The notes under the pieces were generated by a model. The model ran no database searches. It saw nothing but the letters and a program-made list of their open reading frames with translations, and was not told the DNA's origin. From NCBI RefSeq assembly GCF_030418455.1, contig NZ_JAUHPW010000001.1, positions 124,001 through 188,000 of the forward strand: 64,000 bases of DNA, given 5' to 3'. How positions within the stretch are numbered: the stretch's first letter is position 1; each line of letters begins with the position of its first letter. This document shows, one piece after another, positions 10,701 to 19,939 of this stretch. The position numbers and the translations under genes are program-made. This stretch comes from Demequina litoralis. Its GTDB lineage: Bacteria > Actinomycetota > Actinomycetes > Actinomycetales > Demequinaceae.

Positions 10701-12374
10701 ATGGTCAAGATCGTGCGCATCGGCTCCCGCTTGGACGTCGCCGGTGCGACCGTCGGGCTCGTCGCGCTCGCCCTGTCCCTCACGCCCTCGCTCCTGCCGC
10801 GTCCCGCGTGGGGCCAGGGCTTCGTGTCGGGTCTCGCGTTCGCCGTCGGCTACGGCGTGGGCGTGCTGCTGTGGCGCGGCGTCGCCCGCCTGTCGCGCGG
10901 CCGGCTGCCGGCCGCCGCCGAGGCACCCGTGTGGGCGGTCGCCCTCATCGGGCTCGCGGGCGCGGCGGCGCTCATGCCCTTCGCGCTCGGCTGGCAGAAC
11001 TCGGTGCGCGAGGCCGTCGGGATGCCCGATACCAACGGCTTCGACTGGTTCGTCGCGGCGGTGTTCTTCGCGATCGGCGCGTGGCTGGCCTTCGCGATCG
11101 GCCGCGGCGTGGCAGCGGGCTACCGCAGCCTCCACCGGCTCATCGCACCGCGCATCCCCGGTCGGGGGTCCCGCCCCCGGGTGGCCGCGTCCGCCACAGG
11201 CGCCGCGACCGTCGTCGCGATGCTCGCGGTGCTCTCGATCGGGCTGTCGGTCCTGTCGTGGCTGCTGACGCTGGCCTCGGAGCACAAGAACCGCCAGTAC
11301 GACCCCGAGTACGCCCAGCCGACGAGCCCGCTCCGCTCGGGCAGCGCCGACAGCCTCGTCGCGTGGGAGGACCTCGGCCAGGCCGGGGTGAAGGTCGTCG
11401 CGGGCGGGCCGACCGCCGCCGACATCGAGCTCGTGACCGGGGCGCCCGCCGTCGAGCCCATCCGCGTCTACGTCGGGGTGGACGTGCCGGGCACGTTCGA
11501 CGAGCGCGCACAGATCGCGGTGGACGAGCTGGAGCGCACCGGCGCCGCGGACCGCTCCGTGCTGATGATCGCCGGCACCACCGGGAGCGGCTGGCTCGAC
11601 CCCGCCGCGATCGACGGCTTCGAGTACCTGCACGCGGGCGACACCGCGCTCGTCACGCTCCAGTACGGCGCGACCGGCAGCCCCGTCTCGGCCCTCCTCA
11701 CCCCGGACCTGTCGCAGGACGGCACCACCGCGCTCGTGCGGGCGGTCACCGCCTGGTGGGAGGCACTGCCCGAGGACGATCGCCCGCAGCTGCTCGTGTA
11801 CGGGCTCAGCCTCGGCAGCTTCGGCATCCAGTCGGCCTACGACGATGCAGCGGACCTGCTGGCCTCGACCGAGGGCGCCGTGCTCGCGGGGACGCCGTCG
11901 TTCACGCCCATCTGGATCGAGGAGGAGGACGCCCGCGACGCGGGCAGCCCGTACTCCCTGCCCGTGCTCGACGACGGCGAGCACGTCCGCTGGTCCGACG
12001 AGTGGGGCGGCCTTGAGGCGCTGCCCGGCGCGTGGGAGGACACCCGCGTCGCGTACCTCCAGCACGGCAACGACCCGATCGTGTGGATCGGGCCCAGCGT
12101 GATCTGGTCCGAGCCGGCGTGGCTGCTGCCGGGCCAGCGCTCGGAGCAGGTGAGCGACGACATGGTGTGGATCCCGGTGGTGACCGCCTTCCAGGGTGTC
12201 ATCGACCTCATCCTCTCGACCGCCGTGCCCGAGGACGCCGGCCACAAGTACGGCAACCTCGCCGTGGACGCGCTCCATCAGGTCGCCGGCGACGCGGACC
12301 TGAGTGACGATGCGGTGGCGCGCGTGCGCGCGGTGATCGAGCAGTACGACACTTACTCGCCGGTCGCGAACTGA
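10701..12374 (+). CDS. Membrane-anchored alpha/beta hydrolase (DUF2319 type)
   Basis: 557 aa from ATG 10701 (a GTG nine bases earlier is possible, but AAAGGTGAGG favours 10701). Four or five membrane segments fill residues 10-200, including a TPSLLPRP motif. The soluble C-terminal part (about 240-557) has DVPGTF, LMIAGTTGSGWLDP, the nucleophile elbow YGLSLGSFG, and late HGNDPIVW and HKYGN. This two-domain plan (N-terminal membrane and C-terminal hydrolase) matches the actinobacterial Abhydrolase_9 proteins, whose physiological substrate is not known; a lipid or envelope ester is a guess. Confidence 0.78.
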   Translation: MVKIVRIGSRLDVAGATVGLVALALSLTPSLLPRPAWGQGFVSGLAFAVGYGVGVLLWRGVARLSRGRLPAAAEAPVWAVALIGLAGAAALMPFALGWQNSVREAVGMPDTNGFDWFVAAVFFAIGAWLAFAIGRGVAAGYRSLHRLIAPRIPGRGSRPRVAASATGAATVVAMLAVLSIGLSVLSWLLTLASEHKNRQYDPEYAQPTSPLRSGSADSLVAWEDLGQAGVKVVAGGPTAADIELVTGAPAVEPIRVYVGVDVPGTFDERAQIAVDELERTGAADRSVLMIAGTTGSGWLDPAAIDGFEYLHAGDTALVTLQYGATGSPVSALLTPDLSQDGTTALVRAVTAWWEALPEDDRPQLLVYGLSLGSFGIQSAYDDAADLLASTEGAVLAGTPSFTPIWIEEEDARDAGSPYSLPVLDDGEHVRWSDEWGGLEALPGAWEDTRVAYLQHGNDPIVWIGPSVIWSEPAWLLPGQRSEQVSDDMVWIPVVTAFQGVIDLILSTAVPEDAGHKYGNLAVDALHQVAGDADLSDDAVARVRAVIEQYDTYSPVAN

Positions 12375-12377
12375 CAC

Positions 12378-12398
12378 CCGGGCGGTCCGGAGGCCCGG
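12378..12398. terminator. GC hairpin between convergent genes
   Basis: CCGGGC (12378-12383) pairs with GCCCGG (12393-12398) across a nine-base loop, in the 25 bp between the stops of two convergent genes. There is no T-tract, and the stem is short, so this is a weak call. Confidence 0.35.
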
Positions 12399-12399
12399 T

Positions 12400-14001
12400 T
12401 CAGCCCGCGACAGCCGCCTCGCCCTCGGCCTCGGCGACGATGCGGTTGACCATGCCGCTGAAGATGAGGCCGTGGAACGGCAGCATCGACAGCCAGTAGA
12501 GGCGACCCGTGAGGCCGCGGGGGAAGAAGACGGCACGCTGCCAGTAGGTGGAGCCGTCCTCGGTCGGGTCGACGCCCAGCTCGAGCCACGCGCTGCCCGG
12601 CACCCGCATCTCGGCACGCAGACGCAGCAGCCGCCCCGGTTCGACATGCTCGACCCGCCACACGTCGATCGCGTCGCCGACAGTGACGCTGCCCTGGGTG
12701 CGACGCCCGCGACGCAGCCCAACCCCGCCCGACAGCCGGTCGACGAGGCCCCGCGCCGCCCACAGCACCGACGCGGAGTACCAGCCGGTTGCGCCGCCGA
12801 TCTGCGAGATCACCTCCCACACGGCCGCGGGTGTCGCGCTGGTCGGCTTGGTGCGGGCGTCCCTGAACACGGTCCGCCCGGCCCAGTCGGGGTCGCTCGG
12901 CATGGGGTCGCTGGGCGCGTCGGGCACGCGCGCGTCGACCCAGCTGGTCTCGACACGGTCGATCTCGATGCGGCCGAGCGCCAGGCGGACGGAGTCGGCG
13001 TAGCCGGTGAGCCCGCCAGGCGGGGGAGGGATGAGGCCGTCGATCGCATCGTCCTTCACGACGCACGAGTGGAGCAGCGACTCGACCAGCGGGCGCGCGA
13101 TCTGGCGCGGGACCGGCGTGACGAGCCCCACCCAGTGCGAGGCGAGGCTCGGGGTGAGGACCGGCAGCGCCGTGATGACGCGCGTCGGCAGGCCGGCCAC
13201 GGCGGCGTAGCCGTTCATCATCTCGGAGTACCGCATCACGTCGGGCCCGCCGATGTCGTACTCGCGGTCGAGGTCGCCCTCCGCACGCGCGGCGGCCAGC
13301 AGGTAGTAGAGGACGTCCCGGACCGCGATCGGCTGGATGCGGTTGCGGACCCAACGCGGCGCCGGCATGTAGGGGAGCACCTCGGTGAGGTGGCGGATCA
13401 TCTCGAACGACGCGGAGCCCGAGCCGATGACCACCCCGGCCTGGAGCACGAGCGTCGGCGTCGCGGACGCGATGAGGATGTCGCCGACCTCCTGACGCGA
13501 CGCGAGGTGCGCGGAGAGCTCGACGCCGTCGGGATGCAGGCCGCTGAGGTAGACGATGCGTCCCACGCCGTGCCCCGCCGCCGCCTTCGCGACGGTGAGG
13601 GCGATCGCCCGGTCGAGCCTGCCGTAGTCGCGGCCGGCGTGCATCGAGTGCACGAGGTAGTAGACGACGTCGACGTCCGCCATGGCGCGGCCCAGCGCCT
13701 CGGGATCGGAGGCGTCGCCCTCCACCACCTCGACGGCATGCGCCCACGGCAGCGCGTCGATGCGGCGCGCGGACCTCGACAGCACGCGCACGCGGTAGCC
13801 GCCGGCGAGCAGGCGCGGCACGAGCCTGCCGCCGATGTAGCCCGTCGCTCCGAGCACCAGCACGCGCGGGGCGGCGCCGTCGGGGCCCCGGGCCGCGCGC
13901 AGCGAGGGCTCGGCCCCGGTCGGGCTGCTGAGGCCCTCCGCGTCGGTCACGCCGCCGTCGCCGTCGCTCACGCCCGCCTCCCGTCCTCCCGGCACCCGCA
14001 T
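12400..14001 (-). CDS. NAD(P)-binding protein with C-terminal DUF2867 domain
   Basis: 533 aa. Residues 45-330 are an atypical SDR/NmrA-like Rossmann domain (RVLVLGATGYIGGRLVPRLLAGG, YYLVHSMHAG). Residues 350-520 match the DUF2867 SRPBCC-like module (WYSASVLWAARGLVDRLSGGVGLRRGR, ending PRGLTGRLYWLSMLPFHGLIFSGM). It is a common actinobacterial protein of unknown substrate. The ATG at 14001 lies inside a copy of the dispersed GGACGATGCG motif, with AGGA correctly spaced upstream; a GTG 30 bases further in is an alternative. It is divergent from the polysaccharide cluster across a 319-bp AT-richer region. Confidence 0.82.
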   Translation of the reverse strand: MRVPGGREAGVSDGDGGVTDAEGLSSPTGAEPSLRAARGPDGAAPRVLVLGATGYIGGRLVPRLLAGGYRVRVLSRSARRIDALPWAHAVEVVEGDASDPEALGRAMADVDVVYYLVHSMHAGRDYGRLDRAIALTVAKAAAGHGVGRIVYLSGLHPDGVELSAHLASRQEVGDILIASATPTLVLQAGVVIGSGSASFEMIRHLTEVLPYMPAPRWVRNRIQPIAVRDVLYYLLAAARAEGDLDREYDIGGPDVMRYSEMMNGYAAVAGLPTRVITALPVLTPSLASHWVGLVTPVPRQIARPLVESLLHSCVVKDDAIDGLIPPPPGGLTGYADSVRLALGRIEIDRVETSWVDARVPDAPSDPMPSDPDWAGRTVFRDARTKPTSATPAAVWEVISQIGGATGWYSASVLWAARGLVDRLSGGVGLRRGRRTQGSVTVGDAIDVWRVEHVEPGRLLRLRAEMRVPGSAWLELGVDPTEDGSTYWQRAVFFPRGLTGRLYWLSMLPFHGLIFSGMVNRIVAEAEGEAAVAG

Positions 14002-14320
14002 CGTCCTGTGCCAGGGGCAACGGTGGCGCGGGGGCCGCGCATTCCCCGCGGGTGCGCGACGCGGGCGGGACCCGCAGGCGAACCCTATGTGACGAGTATG
14101 TTAAATGTCCGTTTCGTCCTATACAACCGGTTACACCGCCGCTAGGTTGGCGGTTGTCAGCGTTGCCGCGGTGCTGGGGGGGCCAGGATCGGAGCGACGC
14201 ATACGTCGACTCCTCTCCGGAATCCACCCGCTCTGCTGACGCTCCGCCGTGCCCGTTCGCGGCTGGGCTCGTGGCGACTGTACGCGGACCCTGCCCACGG
14301 AACCAGTGAGGACCACGGCG
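14002..14320. other. AT-richer divergent control region of the polysaccharide cluster
   Basis: No gene fits here. Bases 14091-14160 are strikingly AT-rich for this window and probably hold both divergent promoters: on the plus strand a TATACA at about 14120 and TAGGTT at 14152; on the minus strand a TAGGGT at about 14083-14088. The palindrome AACCGGTT (14125-14132), inside an imperfect longer repeat, is a possible operator. The remaining 160 bp before the ATG at 14321 look like a long leader with GTGAGGA as ribosome-binding site. A GGACGATGCG copy (reverse) marks the left end at 13997-14006. Confidence 0.45.
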
Positions 14321-15583
14321 ATGGCTTCCTACCCGATCCAGCCCGACCACGAGCCGCGCCGGACCGCGCCCCCGCGGACCGCGCTGATGATCGTCCCCAC
14401 CTACAACGAGTCGGGCAACATCGCGGCCCTGCTCGAGCAGCTGTTCGCGCTGCCGACGCGGAAGCGCACCGGCTGGGACCTGCACGTCCTCGTGCGTGAC
14501 GACCGGTCGCCCGACGGCACCGGCGAGATCGTGGAGGAGCTCGCGGCGGGGCGCTACCGCGGCCGGCTGCTCCTGTCGCGGGGCACCAAGCAGGGGCTGG
14601 GCAAGGCCCTCGAGCTCGCGTTCGGCGAGGCGCTCGAGCTGGGGTACGAGGTCGTCATGACGATGGACGCCGACTTCTCGCACGCGCCGCTCGACGTGCT
14701 GCCGCTGCTCGCGGCGATCTCCGACGGTGCCGACGTCGCGGTCGGATCGCGGTACACGCCGGGCGGGCTCATCCCCGGCGACTGGCCGCTGAGCCAGATC
14801 GTGCGCACGCGCGTCGCCGGCTCGGTGGCGCGCGGGGTCGGCGGCATCGATCCGGGGCTGCGCGAGCTCACCACGAACTTCCGAGCGATGCGACGGACGG
14901 TGCTCGCCTCGATCGACTTCGGCCGCGTCAAGGCTCGCGGCTACGGCTTCCAGATCTTCCTCGCCAACGCCTTCTCGAGCGGCGGATGGAAGGTCACCGA
15001 GGTGCCCATCAGCTTCCACACGCGGGCGCACGGCGTGTCCAAGGCGAGCGTCAAGGACGTCCTCGAGTTCATCCGGATCGCGCTGCAGCTCAACGACGAC
15101 TCGCCGTTCAAGCAGCTCGTGCGCTTCCTGCTCGTCGGCGCCTCCGGCACCCTCGTCAACCTCGGCTCGCTGTGGGCGCTGCGCAGGATCCTCATGCCCG
15201 AGGACCCGGTGGACGACGGCATCTGGCTGCTGTCCGCCGCCGCCATCCAGATCTCCATCCTGTGGAACTTCTGCTGGCACACCGGCTTCACGTTCCGGCG
15301 GTACCGGCGTACCGGCGGGGTGCTCGGCGCCCGCCAGATCCTCGCCAACCTCCTCAAGTTCGAGGGGGCGAGCGCCCTCACCCAGACGGTGATCTTCAGC
15401 GCGTTCGTCGTGTTCTCCAACCTCGGCGTCTTCTACCTCTTCGCCCAGGCGCTCGGCATCGCGATCGCCGTCACCGTGAACTACTGGGTGAGCAGCCACT
15501 ACATCTGGGACTGGCGGCGCCGGACCTCCGGCACCACCCCATCGGTCCTCCCGACCACCCCGGAGCTGCGCCGTGTCGCATGA
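14321..15583 (+). CDS. GT2 polyprenyl-phosphate glycosyltransferase fused to GtrA
   Basis: 420 aa. Residues 15-250 are a Dpm1-like GT2 (IVPTYNESGNI, VRDDRSPDGTG, MDADFSHAP), which transfers mannose or glucose from a nucleotide sugar to undecaprenyl phosphate on the inner leaflet. Residues 265-410 are a four-helix GtrA domain (FLLVGASGTLVNLG, then WNFCWHTGFTFRRY), presumed to move the lipid-linked sugar across the membrane. ATG 14321 has GTGAGGA upstream. It overlaps the next gene by 11 bp, and five genes in a row are coupled or nearly so. It is the first gene of the polysaccharide cluster and likely its donor-supply step. Sugar identity is unknown. Confidence 0.9.
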   Translation: MASYPIQPDHEPRRTAPPRTALMIVPTYNESGNIAALLEQLFALPTRKRTGWDLHVLVRDDRSPDGTGEIVEELAAGRYRGRLLLSRGTKQGLGKALELAFGEALELGYEVVMTMDADFSHAPLDVLPLLAAISDGADVAVGSRYTPGGLIPGDWPLSQIVRTRVAGSVARGVGGIDPGLRELTTNFRAMRRTVLASIDFGRVKARGYGFQIFLANAFSSGGWKVTEVPISFHTRAHGVSKASVKDVLEFIRIALQLNDDSPFKQLVRFLLVGASGTLVNLGSLWALRRILMPEDPVDDGIWLLSAAAIQISILWNFCWHTGFTFRRYRRTGGVLGARQILANLLKFEGASALTQTVIFSAFVVFSNLGVFYLFAQALGIAIAVTVNYWVSSHYIWDWRRRTSGTTPSVLPTTPELRRVA

Positions 15584-16880
15584 GATCGTCACCGCCTTCG
15601 TCCTGACCATCGCGGTGGTGCTGCTCGTGCAGGCCGTCGCCAGCCTGGTCCAGACGCTCTACATCTGGGACTCGCCCGAGCGGATCCAGGCGGCGGGCAG
15701 GCCCGCGACCTTCGCGCGGCCGAAGCACGGCTTCACCGTGCTGCTGCCCGCGCGCCACGAGGCCGACGTCATCGGCGAGACCCTCCGCAAGCTCGGCGAG
15801 GCGCGGTATCCCAGCCACCTCGTCGAGCTGATGGTGATCTGCACCGCGGACGACACGGAGACCATCGCGGCGGCCGAGGAGGCGGCCCGCGAGCACGACC
15901 TCTCCAACGTCACCGTGCTCGTGTTCCGCGGTCGGCCCGGCAAGTCGCGGGCCATGAACCTGGGGCTCGAGGCGGCGAGGCACGAGATCGTGACGATCTT
16001 CGACTCGGAGGACGACGTCAGCCCCGAGATCTTCTCGATCGTCGACACGCTCTACCAGCGGCGCGCGATCGACGTGCTCCAGTGCGGCGTGCAGCTGATG
16101 GATCACGACAGCCACTGGTTCAGCGCCCACAACGTGCTCGAGTACTTCTTCTGGTTCAAGTCCCGGATGCACTACTTCGCCAAGGAGGGCGCCGTGCCGC
16201 TCGGCGGCAACACCGTGTTCTTCCGCGCCTCCGACCTCCGCGAGGTCGACGGCTGGGACGAGCACGGCCTCACGGAGGACGCCGACCTGGGGATCCGGCT
16301 GAGCCTCGCCGGGAAGCGGTTCGGCGTCATGTACGACGCCGAGCACGTCACCCGCGAGGAGGTGCCGCACTCGACCGGCGCCTTCATCAAGCAGCGCACG
16401 CGCTGGAACCAGGGTTTCCTGCAGGTCATCCGCAAGGGCGACTGGCTGCGGCTGCCGAGCCTGCGGCAGAAGGTGCTCATCGGCTCCGTGCTCACCGCGC
16501 CCACCTTCATGGCGATCGTGATCGCGTGCGCGCCGCTCTTCATCCTCATCGGCCTCACGATGAAGCTGCCCGTGCTCGTCAGCCTGCTCACCTTCGTGCC
16601 GCTCATGCTCGCCGTCGTGATGCTCGCGACGAGCGTGCTCGGCCTGTACGAGTTCGGCAAGGACCAGGGGCTCCGGATCTCCCCGTACCGCTACCTCGCG
16701 CTCGTCGTGAGCTTCATCCCGTACCAGGGGCTGCTCATGGTCAGCGCGGTGCGCGCGGGCTACCGCGAGGTCACCGGCCGGCGAGGCTGGGAGAAGACCG
16801 TCCACACCGGTCGGCACCGCATCGGCGCCGCCGAGGCCCGCCCGGTGCTCGCACCCGTGATGGCCCAGGAGGCCGCGTGA
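15573..16880 (+). CDS. Processive GT2 glycosyltransferase, cellulose-synthase-like
   Basis: 435 aa from GTG 15573. One N-terminal membrane helix, then a GT2 domain with the processive set: FDSEDD (DxD), GLTEDADLGIRL (TED catalytic base) and QRTRWNQG (QxxRW), followed by four C-terminal helices. This is the layout of cellulose synthase, hyaluronan synthase and relatives that polymerise and extrude a beta-glycan. No PilZ domain is present. The downstream gene carries a GH8 domain of the BcsZ family, which strengthens a beta-glucan reading, but the polymer is inferred. Start overlaps the preceding gene by 11 bp; the stop overlaps the next start by 4 bp (GTGA). Confidence 0.88.
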   Translation: MSHEIVTAFVLTIAVVLLVQAVASLVQTLYIWDSPERIQAAGRPATFARPKHGFTVLLPARHEADVIGETLRKLGEARYPSHLVELMVICTADDTETIAAAEEAAREHDLSNVTVLVFRGRPGKSRAMNLGLEAARHEIVTIFDSEDDVSPEIFSIVDTLYQRRAIDVLQCGVQLMDHDSHWFSAHNVLEYFFWFKSRMHYFAKEGAVPLGGNTVFFRASDLREVDGWDEHGLTEDADLGIRLSLAGKRFGVMYDAEHVTREEVPHSTGAFIKQRTRWNQGFLQVIRKGDWLRLPSLRQKVLIGSVLTAPTFMAIVIACAPLFILIGLTMKLPVLVSLLTFVPLMLAVVMLATSVLGLYEFGKDQGLRISPYRYLALVVSFIPYQGLLMVSAVRAGYREVTGRRGWEKTVHTGRHRIGAAEARPVLAPVMAQEAA

Positions 16881-19468
16881 CGACCCTGGCGGTGCGCCCG
16901 ATCCGGGCGCATGCCAAGCCCCGCGCGTCGCGTCGCACCGAGGTGGTCCTCGTGGTCGCGGTGCTGGTGGTCAGCGCGGTGCTCCACGCCTGGAACATGT
17001 TCGGCTACCCCTACTTCGAGAACGACGAGGCGACCTACCTGTCGCGCGGCTGGGCGTTCATCACCGAGGGTCAGCTCGACGTCAACACCTACCGCTACGA
17101 CCACGCCCCGCTCGGGTGGATGGGCATCGGCGGCTGGCTCGGCGCGACCGGCGGCGGCGCGCTCTTCGGCGGGATGCTCGAGGCGGGCCGCGTGCTCATG
17201 CTGCTCGTGCACGTCGCGAACACCTTCCTCGTCTACCTCGTCGGCAAGCGGCTCACCCACGGCCGTATCACCGCCGGCATGATCGCCGCGCTCGTGTTCG
17301 CGCTGTCGCCGCTCGGGATCTACTTCCAGCGACGCGTGCTGCTCGACAACCTCATGGTGCTGTGGGTGCTGCTCGCGATCCTCCTGCTGGTGCGGCGTCC
17401 GCTCACGCTCGGCCGCACCATCGGCAGCGGCATCGCGTTCGGCGTCGCAGTGCTCACCAAGCTCAACGCCGCGTTCTTCGGCATCGGCTTCCTCGTGCTG
17501 CTGTGGGCCGGCGCCGCGGGCCCCCAGCGCAAGCACGCGGTGCTGCACTGGCTCGCGAGCGCCGGCGGGACGGTGCTGCTGTTCTTCGTGTACGCGATGC
17601 TCAACGACGAGCTGCTGCCGGCGCCCGTCGACGCGGACGGCGTACCCGCCCGGGTGAGCCTCGTCGACACCTTCGGGCTGCAGCTGGGGCGCGGCGACTT
17701 CGCGTGGCCGTGGGAGGCCGAATCCAGCTTCCAGCTCGCCGTCGGGTCCTGGCTGGTGAAGGACCAGTTCACCATGGTGATCGGCGCGGGGGCGACCCTC
17801 GCGCTGCTGGCGATGATGGTGCTCCGCCGCTTCCGCGACGCCGGCACCGTCGCGGTCGTCGTCTTCATCCTGTCGTACTGCCTGTTCCTCGCGCGCGGCG
17901 GCATCGTCATCGACCTCTACGTGGTGCCCGCGCTGCCGTTCCTCGCGCTCGCGGTCGGCATCCTCGTGGCGAGGATCACCGAGATCGCTCCACCCGGAGC
18001 GCTGCGCCCGGTGATCGGCTCGGCCGCGGCGGTCGCGATCGTCGCCGGCTACGTCATGGTCGCCGACCAGAAGCACCTCGTCACCGACGAGACCGCCAAC
18101 CAGGTCGCGGCCGTCGAATGGATCGAGCAGGAGGTCGACCCCGACGCGGTCATCGCCGCGGACAACTACGTCTACCCCGAGCTCGCCCAGGAGGGCGGCT
18201 ACTCCGGGACCATGTACTTCTTCAACGCCGAGTACGACCCGGAGCTGCGCGAGTCCTACGCCGACGACTGGCGCGACATCGAGTACCTCGTCCTCACCCA
18301 CGAGGTGCTCGACCAGATCGCGCAGGGCACCGTGCCGCGCATGGCCGAGGTGCTCGCCCACTCCGAGCTCGTGGCGTCGTACACGTCGGGCTCCTCGAGC
18401 TTCATCGACCTCGACGCGCGCATCTCCACCAACGGCGACTGGGTGCAGGTGTGGCGGACGAAGAGCCGGAACGAGATCGTGCTGCAGGACGCATGGGAGC
18501 GGTTCCGCGACGACTGGCTCGTCTCGTACGGCCAGGTGCTCGAGGACGAGCCCGGCACCACCACGTCGCTGGACCAGGCCCTCGCGCTCGAGCAGGCGCT
18601 CGCGCAGGACGACCAGGCGGCCTTCCGCGGCATCTGGGCCTGGACGACCGACCACCTGCGCCACCGCGAGGCGGACTCGCTCGCGTCGTGGCAGTGGATC
18701 ACCGACGAGCTCGGCGACGGCGAGCTCGCCAGCCCCGACACCGTGTGCGCCGCCGACCAGCGCTTCATCGGCCTGCTCCTCGACGCGGCGGACGCGTGGG
18801 AGCTCGGCGGGCTCCGGGCCGAGGCCTCGGACATCGCGGACGACTGGTGGAGCCGCTGCACCTTCACGGTCGACGGGCTGCGCCTCGTCGACTCGTCCGC
18901 GGACGGCTCCGTCGACGACCAGCTCGTCAACCCCTCGTACTTCGACCCGGTGCTGTACCGCCGCCTGGCCGAGGAGCTGCCCGACCACGACTGGCAGCGG
19001 CTGGTCGACGACGGCTACGCGTTCCTCGGGCGCGTCGCGGACGAGCGCGGGACGGTGCCCAACTGGGTGGTCCTCACCCAGGACGGCGAGCTCGAGCGCG
19101 CGTCGCGCCTCACGGGCGCGGGCGCGGACCGCTTCGGCGAGGACACGCTGCGGCTCGTGCCGACCCTGCTGCGCGAGGAGCTGGCCGGCGAGGAGCGCGC
19201 GAGCGACATCCTCGACACGCTCGTGCCGCAGCTCGTGTCCTACGCGGCCGATTCCCCGGGGCTGCCCGCGGGGTCCACGCTCGCGATGGTCGCGCAGGTG
19301 CGCGACATCGGATACGACCCGGCGGCGCTCTACCGCACGCAGGTCGCGTCGCAGATCGACCCCGACACCGGTACGTGGGACAGCACGCTCGCGGACTTCG
19401 CCTGGACCTACTCGTGGCACCGCTTCCAGCGGAGCCTGCCGACGGACGTCACCGTCCCGCTCGCCTGA
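16877..19468 (+). CDS. Membrane glycosyltransferase (GT39/ArnT-like) fused to a degenerate GH8 (BcsZ-like) domain
   Basis: 863 aa from GTG 16877. Residues 20-400 are a multi-helix GT-C enzyme (early Asp-Glu in YFENDEATYLSRGW, YRYDHAPLGW loop, RRVLLDNLMVLW), which uses a polyprenyl-phosphate sugar. Residues 400-535 are a soluble link. Residues 538-860 align with the (alpha/alpha)6 GH8 cellulase BcsZ: DAWERFRDDW, TTTSLDQALAL where BcsZ has TTSEGQSYGM, AAFRGIWAWTTDHL, DTVCAADQ, NPSYFDPVL (685-693), VPNWV and EDTLRL (D756 matches the BcsZ base). The acid Glu of SEGQ is L565, so hydrolysis is probably lost and the domain may bind glycan. I know no described GT-C/GH8 fusion. It sits between a processive GT2 and GtrA. 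Confidence 0.82.
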   Translation: MTTLAVRPIRAHAKPRASRRTEVVLVVAVLVVSAVLHAWNMFGYPYFENDEATYLSRGWAFITEGQLDVNTYRYDHAPLGWMGIGGWLGATGGGALFGGMLEAGRVLMLLVHVANTFLVYLVGKRLTHGRITAGMIAALVFALSPLGIYFQRRVLLDNLMVLWVLLAILLLVRRPLTLGRTIGSGIAFGVAVLTKLNAAFFGIGFLVLLWAGAAGPQRKHAVLHWLASAGGTVLLFFVYAMLNDELLPAPVDADGVPARVSLVDTFGLQLGRGDFAWPWEAESSFQLAVGSWLVKDQFTMVIGAGATLALLAMMVLRRFRDAGTVAVVVFILSYCLFLARGGIVIDLYVVPALPFLALAVGILVARITEIAPPGALRPVIGSAAAVAIVAGYVMVADQKHLVTDETANQVAAVEWIEQEVDPDAVIAADNYVYPELAQEGGYSGTMYFFNAEYDPELRESYADDWRDIEYLVLTHEVLDQIAQGTVPRMAEVLAHSELVASYTSGSSSFIDLDARISTNGDWVQVWRTKSRNEIVLQDAWERFRDDWLVSYGQVLEDEPGTTTSLDQALALEQALAQDDQAAFRGIWAWTTDHLRHREADSLASWQWITDELGDGELASPDTVCAADQRFIGLLLDAADAWELGGLRAEASDIADDWWSRCTFTVDGLRLVDSSADGSVDDQLVNPSYFDPVLYRRLAEELPDHDWQRLVDDGYAFLGRVADERGTVPNWVVLTQDGELERASRLTGAGADRFGEDTLRLVPTLLREELAGEERASDILDTLVPQLVSYAADSPGLPAGSTLAMVAQVRDIGYDPAALYRTQVASQIDPDTGTWDSTLADFAWTYSWHRFQRSLPTDVTVPLA

Positions 19469-19489
19469 CCCGCACGCCGAGGAGAACCC

Positions 19490-19939
19490 ATGAACGCCGT
19501 CACCGCCACCCCCACCCCATCGGCCCGGCTGCTCGCGCTCGCGGACCGCTACCGCCGGTTCCTGCTCTACGTCGCGATCGGCGGTGGCGCGCTCGCCGTC
19601 GACGTGGGCATCTACGCGCTACTCGCCGTCGGAGCCGGGATGCACCCCGTGCTCGCGAATACGACCTCGACGTTCGTCGCGATGATCGTCAGCTTCGCGG
19701 CGAACAGCCTCCTCAACTTCAAGGTGAAGGACCGCATCGTCGCACGGTTCCTGTCGTTCACCCTCGTCACCGGCGCCGGGTACGTCGTGAGCACGCTCAT
19801 GCTCGCGGTCCTCGTGGACGGGCTGCACGTCGACGCGCTGCTCGCCAAGGGCGCGACCCTGCCGGTGGTCGTGATCCTCCAGTACACGCTCAACAAGAAG
19901 CTCACGTTCGCCACTCCTGAGGAAGGGACAGCATCATGA
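19490..19939 (+). CDS. GtrA-family membrane protein
   Basis: 149 aa with four predicted helices, opening with RFLLYVAIGGGALAVDVGIYALL and ending with a VILQYTLNKKLTF motif, typical of GtrA proteins that flip or assist flipping of polyprenyl-linked sugars. It is the second GtrA domain of the cluster after the fused copy at 14321. It has its own ribosome-binding site (GAGGAGAACCC before ATG 19490) and overlaps the next gene by 4 bp (ATGA). Confidence 0.87.
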   Translation: MNAVTATPTPSARLLALADRYRRFLLYVAIGGGALAVDVGIYALLAVGAGMHPVLANTTSTFVAMIVSFAANSLLNFKVKDRIVARFLSFTLVTGAGYVVSTLMLAVLVDGLHVDALLAKGATLPVVVILQYTLNKKLTFATPEEGTAS

